A stretch of DNA of 64,000 nt from Leptodontidium sp. MPI-SDFR-AT-0119 (taxonomy: Eukaryota > Ascomycota > Leotiomycetes > Helotiales > Leptodontidiaceae). Where the stretch lies: the NCBI GenBank assembly GCA_020726505.1, contig JAHLEZ010000009.1:1054001-1118000 (forward strand), read 5' to 3'. The notes below the pieces were generated by a model. The model was not told the DNA's origin, made no database searches, and worked only from the letters and a program-made list of their open reading frames with translations. A program made the position numbers and the translations under genes. Positions 22,035-34,020 of this stretch are shown piece after piece; position 1 is the stretch's first letter, and every line of letters begins with the position of its first letter.

Positions 22035-24384
22035 CAATACCTCCCTGGTCTCTCTTGGTCTTTCTTTCATTCAAAACTTTTCCTTGCGTAGCCGTGCAGC
22101 GTGGCGTTTGGGGCTTTCCTTCATAATGAGGCGACGTGTGTTGAGTGGGTTGATGGGGCTCTGCTAGCGTTGATGACTGATGCTCTGAATAACATAGTCA
22201 GCAGCAGCAGCAACTTGGAGCAACATCATCGTGTATATGTACAATACCCTTGGCTATTTAGGAGAATGCATCAAAATTTGATAACAATGATTCGCCGCAA
22301 GGCTCAGCAATTTTCTTCCTGTTCTTGACAATGGTGTGAATGTTGTTGAAAAAAAATCGAAGCAACCCAAACGCAAATGATTTGGCTATCACAGCAAGAA
22401 ATTCCAGCGGGTTGGACCTTGCGTAAGTGCTCCAAGGCCTCGGGATCTAGCGAGCTGAAGCCTTGCGACGGCAAAGATAACGTAGCAATGTGTGAACACC
22501 AGGCGGTGTTGATGGGACTTACAAGTCGTGCTACACAATGCCCAGCTAATTAAACTAGCAGTCATAAACTTTGGCACCATCATGCTGTAAAGATATAGGA
22601 AGCGAGTGAGATGATAAGATCGAGACAGCTCAAACGCCAATGCTTTTGCTATGTTTGAGTTTGTAACCAGTCATGTTCTTCCAACGCTACGTGGGTTTCA
22701 CGGGTCCATAAATTAGGGATGTGCTCATTTTTTTCACCCTGCAAAACAAATCTTGCCATCCTAGAACTCGTCGCTGCAAGACAAATGAGCCATCGAAAAT
22801 AACAAAAGGCGGTAAAACAAAGCAGTCGGCACGATTGAGGTTGTTGTCAACGTCACCAACCTAAGAAGAGTCAGTTCTTGATAGGTAACCACAAGCACGT
22901 GTCCACGAAGGCCGACGTACTTGAGGCGCAATCTGCAAGCATTCAATTCTCATTGTGATAACCTGGGATTCGAGGGAGAGTTCGCCAATGTATCGGGAAC
23001 TTACATTTACTTTGCGGCCCCCAAAAAAGTACCTCGGTCTAAGAATCAACCAGTTCATGAGGATATCCAACTCAACCACGAGCTCAGACCAAAGACGTTC
23101 CTTCCTAACTCCAATGGCACGCAATTATGACTCACCTCTAAGAAAACAATAGAGAATAAGCTGAGAGCCTTTGCACAATGGGTATTGAGGGCACCGAAGC
23201 TCCCTGACGAATCTGGTATGCCTTCATCGAGAATGGAAACTTTCCAGACCAATTGTCTCCCTCTTGTCAAGAATCCAAAAATAGCATCGAATGTAATTTT
23301 AAAATCCATCAATGGCCATAGACAAAGATAGCAGACATATGCCTGATTATTGAGACCTGATTTTGGCAGATAAGAAGTCCTGGCTTTGAAGCCACAAAGG
23401 TGTTGTTGACCCTATTAAAGTCTACTCTGGGATCACTGGGGTTTAATTTTGGCAGAGACGAAGTCTTAGCCTTGTAGCCACAAAAGTATTGTCGAAGCTA
23501 ACGAAGTCTAATCTGGGACCAGTAGACCCCTAAAGCCGACGAAATATATATAAATCATCAAATGAATCAATTACAGCAAAGGCGAATTGGGTGTCGCTTG
23601 TTTTTTAGTTAATTAGTTTTAGGGGGGTCCATTTCCAGACACTTGTGGCTATGCACCCCTGCCGGTTGTGCTCCAAAGTACCGCTAATGGTCATCGCAGC
23701 GAAGCCAATTCCTGCCCATTCATTGTACGCCTCACGCTCAGGGTGATAAGTACGCAGTCTGATGACTTTGTACTAAAGAAATAAAAATTATATAAAACCG
23801 TCACTGAATTTCGTTCTCACCAAGATTCTAGCGCAGCTGTATTACCGCAGTTAGGGGCGTTTGAGGCCAATGATAACTGAATCATGCAAAGAGAGCCATA
23901 TGGTAGCGGCGAATAGCATTCCGCTGGCGAAGCAGAGACCTGGATTTCCTGAACAACAGAAACCCACCGTGCCGAGAAAAACAATGGGTACTTTAACTTC
24001 AAGTAATTCAGACTTTGTACACATATCAATATTTTCCATAATTCCTAATAACGCAAATGCTGTGACCACTGTCGAATACTCAAAATTCTCTTTCCTCAAA
24101 AAATTATGTTTGCGTTGTCGCCTTCTGGTCTGATTTGCGGACAACCTCCTTTCATAGCGTAAGAGAATTCCCTCACCACAGCACCAGTATTAAGCTTATA
24201 CTACTATCGAAAACCATAAAAGGCCCTTATCCGAGCCTTAGAATCCGATCAAACCCGGGCCTTGAACGGGGACGCGGCCAACGATGGCGGGAATGGCGGC
24301 GGGCTAAATCTAGATTTGCCGTTCTCCGCGCCTACAGACCTGCGAACGCATTTTCGGATACTGATCGGGAAGGATGGCGGTCTC
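22035..24384. other. Interval with decayed membrane-protein fragments and a diverged direct repeat
   Basis: Minus-strand pieces at 24144-23851 (hydrophobic: PIVFLGTVGFCCSGNPGLCF), 23312-23055 and 23124-22761 look like exons of a lost membrane protein I cannot name. A short stretch near 23890-23930 resembles one near 28170-28205. An imperfect direct repeat with 86-bp spacing occupies about 23361-23530 (TTTTGGCAG...AGCCACAAA in both copies). Confidence 0.4.
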
Positions 24385-27300
24385 TCAGGACGGTCGGTAT
24401 CCAGCTTCCGCGTTCCCCTGCTTAAACTCCAGATTCGCAAAGAAGATGCTCCAAAAAACCGACAGCGCTGCCAGCATGACGGACAGCGGCACCGACGCAT
24501 TCTGCAGGTCCCCGCCATGGCCCCACGAGAAGAGCCACATGAAGAAGAAAATAAGGCAAGGCAATGCGCACGCGAGATTGTACAACAAAAGGCGGGCGAT
24601 AGATGGCCGCTCGCGCGCGACAATTCCCCAAAAGGGTTCGCGCTTGTCTGAATCCTCGACCAGGTCGGAATTGGATTTTGGAAACAACTGCAGAAGATCT
24701 CGCGTACGTTTGTTGAAGCTTGCACATTTGTGGAGGAAGTGGAAGGCCGAGCGGGGGTTGTAGCACGCGTGGAAGCGATCATAGAACTCGTGCGGGCCGA
24801 TGGGCGGGATAAGGTTCATTGGGTTAGGCTCGTACTGGTATTCTTGGTGGTATTTCCTGTCTGGAAACTCTTCTCGTCTAGGCTCGTAGCGGTGGGCTTC
24901 GTATTTGTCGCACTATTGCAATCTCAGTAAGCTCGACATCACGTATAGGGAGATAGATAATCTAGAAAGTGTTTCTTACTCGGTAGAAATCACAGTGTGA
25001 GTAGACCCAGATGCTCAGCCACCTTCTGAAAAAGCGCCTGATGTCATTGTACCGTTGCCGCAATTCGCGGAAAAAATCATACGTTGTAAGCCTCTCAACT
25101 CTGATCTGTGCTAGACGGAAGCCATTGCCAGCAGCCACTAGGAGGAATACGCGTTGGGAAGTTAGAGGCGAAGAAGTTATGCCGGTGTTGGTGCTTGGAC
25201 CAGCTCCAAGGGGGTGATTCCTTGAGGACGACCCAGATCCACCCGCTGCTTGGGCGCCCTTAGCAAAGCTTTCCGCAGCTTTGCTGCTTGCCACGCTTGC
25301 AGACGATGGCAGTTGCTTCAAGTGAGATGTCTGGGGAGGTTGGACCGAACCAGGATATGCGACTAGTTGGTTATCGGTCAGGCAAGTTCGAGCAGTTCGA
25401 GTTACCGCTCGCGCAAAATCTGTAGGGACTTCTGCCCATCGTTGCTCCCCGCACTCCTTTGAGATATCAGACTCGGGCTTGCTATAGGATATTTTCAAGA
25501 GTTGCTACTTACACATGTCCAGTGCAGCCGTGCCTCTCCGTGCCGAAGCCGACGTTGTGGAGGCTTGAACGGCCACCAGTCCCATTTCTCTCTCGTCCAA
25601 CCTTCAAATTTCCATTTGAGAATGTCGCTCCAACTAGTTCTATCGCGGCCAGTCCATCCAATGCAACTCGGGTCCGTGTCCAGCAACTCGGCTATGAGGC
25701 TGTGTTGGTCACCATCAGGGCGGAATCTATCATCCTTGTTCTCTAGCCTCCAGTACTTGTCTATAAGTTCTATTAGTCTTGTCTGAAAGGATGGGTTGAT
25801 GAAATCGCGCAGACTCTCTCTTAGGACGGCAAAAGCCTTGCCAGACACCAGAAACTGCTTTACTCGAGACAGTTCCGTGAGAGATTCGTAGTACGGATAC
25901 AGCATGCTGATATCGTCCACTACCTCTTCGTCCCAGGCCGGAGTCATTGTTGTTTCTTCAGGTGCATTGCCCAATTCCTTGAGCAAGCGGTCGAATTTGT
26001 CAAGCATTTCCATTCGCTCGACACTTTCTTCGAGGGACTTGAATCGTGAGTCCAAGCGGCCCGCGACTCTTTGGCAGATATTGCTTGACACTAGCGACGA
26101 ACGATGTCTGACGAAGCTGGCGGCCGCTAAGTGCTCTTCGGACTCCGCTTCATCTTTAAGATTGCGTCCGTACTGGATGAGAATACGATGAAAGTTGTGC
26201 TGAAGTTTGTCCTCTCTAATCGACTTGTCATTCAAGGCTACTGACAAAAGCGTATTGAGGGCGTTATCTTCGTAAAGAAGATCGGTCAACTCGGTAACAA
26301 GAAAGCTGCTGATGTCTGCTGGTGTAGACGACGGCCGCGTTAATTCTGTTTCTGCACTCGAGCCACTTATATTCATCCTCATCCCATTGGCTCCCATTTG
26401 CATTGGCATTGCTCGTGGTGGTAGCAATAGTCCGTTCCATACAAACCGGCAGCTGCCCACTGGACAAGAATAGAACTCGTAGTCCCTGTTTCTTCCCATA
26501 GAGAGACGGCTGATATAGCCGCAATTGCATCGTGGATTGTCAGGTATAATGCCAATATTGTCATCAAAAGTGATGAATACGTGACTCTCATGTATGCCAG
26601 GGGAGCATCTGTAATATGGCCTCCCAGCATTGCCGATGGGATTGCCGAGGCGAACCATCACTCGTTTGCCAAGAAAGCCGCATTGGAGGCATATTGGGGG
26701 TTGAGCGAGTGGGAAGGTGGGCTCCGCGACTTGCATTTCGTTTAAACGCTTGGAACCAGGTAATTCAGGGGCCGTGTGTGCAGCTTCTTGGGTTTTTGCT
26801 AGCTCTCGGTTGGGACAGTTGAGTGCAAAGTGCCCAAGTTCTCCGCATGTATCGCACTCACGGATCTTCGGTAGTACCCTCCCCTCGTTCGTGGCGAGCT
26901 CCTTCATCACTGCTTTGTATAAAGCCTCATTTTGTTTCGCGCTTCCAGTTCGGCCATTATGAATACGCAGTCTATCCGCTAGCAGCTCGCGGGTAAACAA
27001 GTCAGAGGGTAGTCCAAGCAGCTTGAGCAGGTCGACGATCGACACTCGCCAATTAAGATTGACATTCTTCTCCCGTGCCAGATCGGTAAGCGCGGTTTCC
27101 AAATGCCTCTTCGAACTAACATCCATAGAGTCGTCCACAGTACGTTGCTTGGCTGCTTCGACTGCTGGTATTACTGAAAGTATTTCCTTCCCATACGCCA
27201 CTGCCGTCCCTGCCTGCGAAAGTTCGTTGAGTCGGTATTTCCATTCGCGGTTTAGCCTACGGAATGCGTTCTCCTTCCCCTCACCATAGATAACCGGTAT

Positions 27301-27975
27301 TGAGATGTCGAAGATGCCTAGCAGAGAATAAGCAAGGTCTTCTTCACGCTTAGTATCCCGATTTCGTGTCCATAACACTCGCTCGTCAAAGCTGAAATCA
27401 GAAAGAGAGTTGCCTTGAAGAACGGAGACGGGAATCCCCGTTATCTGATGAAGCTGCCTCTCTAATGATTTCTTATCACCGAGTCGATTACTATTCGAGC
27501 AGAAGAACTCGACCGATAGCGGCGCGATAAGCTCTTGAAGTGTCCAACCACGGGTAAACCATCGACTGTTCCCAAAAGTTGCTTCCCACGGCTGTAAAGA
27601 CAAGTCGATTTGATCATTTGTCGAAACATCTGTCAGGTATGCGTAGCATTTTGCCGCTTTGCGATACCAGCGAAACATAGAGTTAATAGCTTCCGAAAGC
27701 TCACTGTCCCTGGATTTGTTAATGCAGCAAGTGTCCACCCAGAAGTATTGTAGGCCATGACGAGCGGCCAGCTCTCCACAGAACCGAAGCTTTTTGTAAC
27801 CCTTTTTCGTCTTCCCAGAGCCATCCTTTAGGTCCTCGAAGGTAACCTCTTCATCATCTTCTCCCCAGGTGTGCGAAAGTATTGCATAAGGCGTTGTGGG
27901 GTAGGCGATGTCGTTCGTGAGGCTAAATTCGCCATTTGCTTCTAGCTTTAGAAGACGCATTTGAGGCTGGAGCAT
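24385..27975 (-). CDS. HET-domain protein with DUF3597, CCHC and GRF-type zinc fingers and two C-terminal membrane segments
   Basis: Three exons (27975-25513, 25456-24980, 24912-24385) encode about 1155 aa. HET domain at residues about 1-270: YAILSHTWGEDDEEVTFED, WVDTCCINKSRDSELSEAI, WFTRGWTLQELIAPLSVEFF and AYSLLGIFDISIPVIYGEG. A DUF3597-like segment follows (LNWRVSIVDLLKLLGLPSDL). Then come a CCHC knuckle (CDTCGELGHFALNC) and two GRF-like Cys modules (CLQCGFLG and CNCGYISRLS). After a helical middle, HWTC splices to ECGEQRW. The C-terminal part has LLLYNLACALPCLIFFFMWL and a second hydrophobic segment (SVMLAALSVFWSIFFANL). No stop or frameshift is seen, so this is the best-preserved HET gene here. 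HET domains trigger incompatibility cell death; membrane location is inferred from the C-terminus. DUF3597 is assigned from memory of the family. Confidence 0.85.
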
Positions 27976-28646
27976 TGGACGGTCTGCTCGTCTTCCATTC
28001 GATTAACCTTAGGCGGAAGTAGTTAGGTTGCGATCCACATATCTAGCCACGAAGGCCAAGATGGTGGAGATGGGTCTGAAATAAAGAAGTTGGTAAAAGT
28101 TTTGAGGCTGAGGCTCCACAGGGCTTGGAGATAATTGGGCTTCACAACGAACGACATGAACATAGGAGGCGCATATGGTAGCGACGAATGGCGTTGCGCT
28201 GGCGAAGCCAGAAACTGGCCATTCCCCATTTGATGAGTGGTACATCAATTGCGCTATGCATCTTTGTTCTCATTGTCATTTCGATGAAGCTGTTCGGAGA
28301 TATTATTTTGTGGACTCTCTCAATCAAATCCACCACACATTATTTTCGAAAATAATGTTTAGATGAATAACTTTAGGGCTTCTTCTAAACAATTCCCTCA
28401 ATTCAGATTTTTGCTATGACCAAAATTGGCGTTGTGATTACAGGATAAAAAAGGGGTCTCGGTTTAGTGTTCTTGGTTTCCGCCTGTTTTGGTGTGCGGA
28501 TCATTACGTGGACCTGGAGGTCGTGTGACGTAGTTGGCAAGTAGAAGCCCGTAGAAACTCTGAGGGAAGTGGCCACGTGTCCTTTGCCAGCAATACTCGT
28601 AAGCGAGAAGATAGAGTGGTTTTACTTCGTATCAAGGATACGGTGG
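27976..28646. other. Interval upstream of the HET gene
   Basis: Contains the probable promoter of the minus-strand HET gene and a small hydrophobic minus frame (28248-28009). A stretch of about 38 bp near 28170-28205 is similar to the 23.9-kb region. I see no intact gene. Confidence 0.35.
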
Positions 28647-28807
28647 TACGTAAGGGGGTAGAAGGTGGGTCTCGTCCACCCAAGTATTCTGCCTTACCAT
28701 TTGAGGAAGTTTATGGAGAAAATTCTAGAACTCCAGACTGTTGATTGGGAGAATAACCTCCCCGCCTGACATGGGCTGACGAGACCCACCTTCTACCCCA
28801 TTACGTA
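28647..28807. mobile_element. Short MITE with 30-bp inverted repeats
   Basis: The termini 28647-28676 and 28778-28807 are inverted repeats with one mismatch, beginning TACGTAAGGGGGTAG. If the outermost TA is the target duplication, the true ends are CGTAA..., similar in layout to the MITE at 4101-4374. The internal 100 bp is non-coding. Confidence 0.75.
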
Positions 28808-29548
28808 AATAATGTACGGAGGGTACATCCGTTGTCTGTGCACTTTGCCACAGCCTTACTTGTTCGGGAAGTAAAGACTTGGAAGATAATTAATTCGCTG
28901 CAGAACCCTAGATTTGTAGAGCTATCTAGAAGCCGCACAGACAAGAAACCAACATTATTTCCATCTTGTATGAAGTACCTTGACCAAGGCACTTCATCCC
29001 CTTTTCTTCGGCCAATAGGGCTGCTACTTCCGACCATCATTCCGAGCCTTGGTAAAGGTAAAGTCCTGCCTTTCCAACGCACCAGCCTGAATCTTCCAAA
29101 CAGGAATCGCCAACTCAAAAGCTTAGGACCAAACTCATCCAGCACTTTTTTTCAGAGCCTCAACATCCATTTCAGGATCCTTTTCTCCTGTTCCTTCATC
29201 ACCACCAAATGTTGCACGAGACCAAGTCTTCTTCCACTCTTCCAGCGCAGCCTCACATGATGGTGCCTTTGGCGAAGTTTTCTTCACGCTTTCAAACTAT
29301 CCCAAAAGAGAATTTGCATATTGATTCCACGGGCTAACTCTGTATTTTACACCGATAGCGTCGATATCTTTCTTCTTTCCTGTATTTTAATACTCAAACC
29401 CAAGGGGACAACTCTTCCACCCTTCATACGCCATAACAAGATTCCTCCAAGTGCCCGCCACCATTGCCATTCCACATTGCCCCGGATTTGCACTATTACC
29501 CAGAAAGCAAGGTAAAATGGAAGCAAAAGTAAATATTGCGCATCTCAC
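28808..29548. other. Interval with unrecognised minus-strand fragment
   Basis: Around 29290-29140 a minus frame reads SCEAALEEWKKTWSRATFGG and ends at a stop. It is protein-like, but I cannot name it. Nothing else is supported. Confidence 0.3.
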
Positions 29549-32500
29549 TTATATCTCTGTTTCATTGCCTGTTTCCCGGGTTTCCATGGTTTGGAGGAGA
29601 GAAAGAGCACCACCAACCAGGTGCTGACTCCCTGTGATTAGAGTCTGCACACTACCATGGTCCTCGCCGAGCTTCCTTGCAAGCGCTAGAGCTCCTTGAA
29701 TGGTCGGCTCAAATGAAATGCTCGTATCTGGTTGAGCTCTTCTCCATATGGTCGCATAAACTTGTTGGTCCCGAGACGGTGTCCCCAGGATTTTGGGCTG
29801 TGGATCTGAACTTGAGTCAGTAAAGGAAATTCTAAGGAAGCAAGATGAATATGCATACTGTTTTTGGATTCAGAGTCCTGGTCTCGTTCGTATGTTGTGA
29901 AGATAGCGTGTTGTATCTCGCTGCTCGCAAGTGACGTTGCCAGACGTTCGAAAACAGCTGCTGCGTCTCTTTGATCCGTGATTAGGCTGAAAATGAGAAT
30001 TCGAGCAACAGGGGAGGTAATCCTAAAGATATCAACGCTAGTTGTAGAGTTTGTAAAATGTCTCATACGTTTGCATTTTGGATGTCTCGAGAAACCATTC
30101 AGCAGCTATGCTCACACTCATCTCATTATGCGCGCTATCTAAGAACCACTGAAATTGATTGTCGATCACCAGTTGAAACCGCCCTGGCCATGAGAATTGG
30201 CTTATACCTTGGAGTATATCAGATGAACTCAAACGGGAACGACTCTTATTGTCTTTTTGATCGAGAAAAGAGCGCACAGTAGCAAGAGCCACCGAGCAAT
30301 TCGTACGTTGAACGTCTGGCTTGAGCTGCACTACATTGGCAGGGAGAGAAGGATCCGGGTCGACAAATTGGAGACTGACGCCTTTATCAGATGCTCGTTT
30401 ACGCAGTACCTCTGCAGCTGTGGTTTCTTGGGGCGCCGAAAATGCAAGAGCTCCAGATTTGAAAATTCCTGCCTTATGCCATGCAATACTCTCGATCGAT
30501 GAACCAAGCTGTTTCACATGATCTAATCCAAGTGTCGTGATGGCGGTGATGATAGGTTTCTCGATGACATTTGTGGAATCATACTCACCCCCATGGTGCG
30601 TCTCAAATATGGCGGCATCAACACCTTCACTTATGAAGGTGTGGAAGGCTAAAAGTGCGAATAATTGAAGATAACGAGGTCTTTTGGCGAAATCATGAGG
30701 ACCGCTTCGTGACAAAAGATCGTCCACCTCGAAGATGTACTTTGCAAATAGATCTTTGGGAAGTGGCTCAAAATTGATCCGAATCCTCTCCTCTGGATAG
30801 ATGAGATGTGGTGAAGTGTATAGACCAACCTTCTGTGGGTACCCAGTTCGTCTCCCGTGGGCCCTCAGAATAGAATCAATGAATGCACATGTGCTTCCTT
30901 TCCCTTTCGTCCCAGCGACGTGAATGATATTCAAGTTATTAATGCTGGCGGCCTGATGCTGTCAGCATCAGTGTACACCAGAAATGGGCCTGACAGTACC
31001 GAGTGACCAAGTTCATCTAGCCAGTGCTTCATCCCTAATATACTGGGTGTTCCCTTCAAGTCAGATCCTCCGTCCAAACTAGGCATCCGGCTTAGTTCAG
31101 GGATGCTCTTTGCAGGCTCGGTGTTTGGTCTTGACGCCCGGCGTCTTCCGTTCAAAAGCGCTAGAGCTCTCTGCTCCAAGTCAGATATCGTAAATATAGA
31201 TGTGTCAGGAATTAGGCTAGAGAGTTTCTGTAAATCGTGTAGCCATCTTCCAAAGGTATCGCGTTCCCAACTCATGCCTACTTGCTGCACTTCGCCCAAA
31301 AACGTAGCACGAAGTAATAACGGCGTTCTCCAACTTGTCGTGTGCCCGCCTTTTGGACTTATAGTCTGGTTGGTCCCAGATGCTGAGAATTTGGGCTCTA
31401 AGATACTTGTGAGAGGCCGTGCCCTTCTATCAAGCGATCTTTGTTGCAGAGGAAATCGATAGCTCTTGGCCGACCAATCGTGGACCCACGAAGGAAGTCC
31501 GTCGACTTGTTTTGGGAACTCGCAGAGAGACAAGACTTCAACATATCCATTTTGAATAAGTGTTCGAGCGAGATTACTGTAGACTTCTCGGCAGGACTTG
31601 CGGTAATCCGGATGAAGACCGAGGGCTTCGGAATCTCTAGCAATCCCTAGTAACGCGAATACCTTATCTCTCGGGTCTGTTGCTTGAAAGCGACGAAAGG
31701 AGCGCATAAGATGAACGAGTGGAGACGGTACAGCAGCTCTTCGTAACTTTATCAGACTGATTGGATCATTTGTATTAATTGAATTAATAGAAACTCCCGG
31801 CGAATGAGCGATTGGCGAGTCGTGGGTCCGTTGTAAGTGCTGATATTGACCGAAATTCCTCAGTAACCTCACGGCATGGTTAAGATAGTCGTCCTTCACC
31901 GTTCTATCGCCACACATAAAGATCAATCTCGATGCGCTGCTTAGCTCTTGAATTACCCAGACACGACTCCAATATGGACGCGTGAATAGTCTCGATAGCG
32001 CATTAATGATATCCGCATTCTCAAGGCTTGTGGGAGACAAGTCTTTCTTTAGGTCTTCGGCAAATTTCCTGAGCCTTGCATCGACGAGGCCTTTCCCGGT
32101 TTCCTCAAGTGCTTCCAAGAGGTACTGTAGGCGAAGCTCTGGTTTCGTCCCAATGCCCAAATCTAACGAGCGCCTACCATATTGCTGGATCCAATGTAAA
32201 GCAGCATCGCTATTGCTTTCAGCCGGGCCCAACCAAGCAACGACTGAAAGAGCTTGTACATATATCTGTCGCATTTGCTCTAGCTGCTCACTTTTCTCTA
32301 CCTCGTCGCTTTGATCGATGCATAGAAAATCGACCCAAAGGGTAAGAGGCTTATCTTGTAACCTCAAATGACGAAGCGCTGCTTCGAGATTCAGAGTAAC
32401 CATTATTGTGGCCCCATTCACGAGAATCCCAACCCTTTGAGCTGTATCTCCCCAATTGTAGGAGAGTGCAGTGTATGCAGGCGCAGCCTCGAGAGAAACA

Positions 32501-32667
32501 TGAGAGAGTGTGCAGGATACGGGGTTGCTTGACTCGGAAAGAGCTCGATCACCATGATGTTGGTCCAAAGGACTTTCCACTGATTGGTGATGCGTTTCCG
32601 GTAGAACATCAATAAGACGAATTCTCGCCTTGTGGGGTGTCAGCGGCCGATATTCAAAGTACGACAT
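29549..32667 (-). CDS. HET domain - folylpolyglutamate synthase fusion
   Basis: Starts MSYFEYRPLTPHKARIRLID at 32667. HET blocks: YTALSYNWGDTAQRV, LTLWVDFLCIDQSDEVEKSE, YWSRVWVIQELSSASRLIFM and RDKVFALLGIARDSEAL. The same frame then enters the N-terminus of FPGS (ALALLNGRRRASRP, later GMKHWLDELGHS). A 47-bp intron (30999-30953) joins this in phase to INNLNIIHVAGTKGKGST, the Mur-ligase P-loop; ETHHGGEYDSTNVI and LGLDHVKQLG follow. A second intron (30068-30023) leads to SPVARILIFSLITDQRDAA. The conserved C-terminal block SVQTLITGSQHLVGGAL lies at about 29650-29590 in a different frame, so an undefined intron or a frameshift exists near 29720-29870; the stop is at 29549-29551. FPGS adds glutamates to folate. 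There is no ATG between the HET part and the FPGS part, which supports one fused protein. cDNA is the missing proof. Confidence 0.75.
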
Positions 32668-32965
32668 CCTGTTAGATCTCTTCGGCTACTCTAATTCGAC
32701 TTGCTAGTAAAGTTGCGTTGATACTGAGAAGTCAGAGCTCGATACATGTAGATGGTTAATAGAGAGGACTAGGCTGCGGCACGGGGCGGGGGTTTTGACG
32801 TCCCCTAATCCCTCAACTTTCCCACCCGCCCCACTATCGCGCGGGGTAAGCACGTTCTGCATAGCCTGAGTTTAATACGCCAATGATAGCTACAGCACCA
32901 TCGACGCGAGATACTAGAACGGGCAGCGCCAACGGAAACCCAAGTGTGATCCTATCTCGGAAGAG
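32668..32965. other. Intergenic, upstream of the HET-FPGS gene
   Basis: Holds the probable promoter. A GC-rich stretch near 32770-32840 has short imperfect inverted G/C runs. No gene is seen. Confidence 0.35.
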
Positions 32966-33349
32966 CTACGCGAAGCAAGGTCCCGCGGGTGTAGCGCTTT
33001 GTAGCTCGAGTAGTCGAGAAAGGTCATCTCGTCGTTGAGACCTGGATAAAATGGAGTCTGGAGCATTAGGAAAGTTTCCTCTCACAAATACTATTCCGCA
33101 TGTGTCGTTAGGGGCTGTGAGCTGCAGAAGTTCGTGCCAGTTGGTGATAAAAGCAGTATGTCCGCCGGACCCAAAGTCAGTTGACTTTGCAGGGTTCGAA
33201 ACTACACGGGTCGTGAAGCATTGAGCTGGATGAAGGTTAGTTGTTTGATTGATGTGACGTCCAAAAGTCGCAAGGAGCCTCGCACTTCTGGAGGTCAGCC
33301 AGCCATTCGAAGTCGACCGAGCGGAGATCCATCTCGAGGGCTCAGACAC
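32966..33349 (-). CDS. Hypothetical protein fragment, unrecognised
   Basis: A 127-codon frame with protein-like content, notably GGHTAFITNWHELLQLTAPN followed by CGIVFVRGNFPNAPDSILSR. The strong beta-like pattern and low repeat content suggest real coding sequence, probably the 3' exon of a larger gene. I do not recognise the family, and no second exon was identified. Confidence 0.35.
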   Translation of the reverse strand: MSEPSRWISARSTSNGWLTSRSARLLATFGRHINQTTNLHPAQCFTTRVVSNPAKSTDFGSGGHTAFITNWHELLQLTAPNDTCGIVFVRGNFPNAPDSILSRSQRRDDLSRLLELQSATPAGPCFA

Positions 33350-34020
33350 GGCGACAGTTTAGCAAAGCCAAATTCACGAATATAATTAGTGCACATTATA
33401 ATGTCAACATCCTGATCAAACTAGGCGCGAGTGGAGAGCGGTGCAAATATATCCAAAAACATGGAGCCGCAAATAAGCTGTAAGTAAGATGACGGCGAGA
33501 CGACGATTTTGTAAGACGACGATCGTTAGCAAATTATGGTTCGCCTAGGCTTCAGGGATCTTTCAGCTCGTCATCTTGTTTGCCATCGCTGATAAGTTGC
33601 CTTGGAGCTACGCAGGCTCAGCCGCCCGTGCCGTACCTTGGTCTAAATATACCCCGCCGAGTACATCCTGACTGGCTGATCTCCCTGTAATGAAGGCTCC
33701 TGAATATACTGAAAAGTGTTTGCTCTATGTTCACGACTTGCGAATCTTGCTAAGCTGCGATATGTCTAGATCCTCTTTCCTGGGATCCCTTGTTACAACC
33801 AGAACAGTCAATGAGATACATATCCGGATTGCGAAGAGATGCAGGAAGTTTAAGTCTCCATGGATTTTCCTGCACTAAGTGTCGTGGCGTTCTGAGGCTG
33901 TGAACCTTTCCACTTCCAGCTTAGCATCCTAAGATGCGGACTAACTTCTTAATTTGATCTCACTTCATCCATCGCGGTGTGCCCTTCAGCCAAAAGAGCG
34001 TTTTCATAGCCCCATAAGTC
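33350..34020. other. Intergenic, upstream of a HET gene
   Basis: No gene is recognised. A 62-codon plus frame at 33690-33878 lacks any family signature. Confidence 0.3.

Noticed and set aside
33180..33210. GGTTCGAAAC as a tRNA B-box
   Set aside because: No matching A-box, acceptor stem or cloverleaf arms in the flanks.
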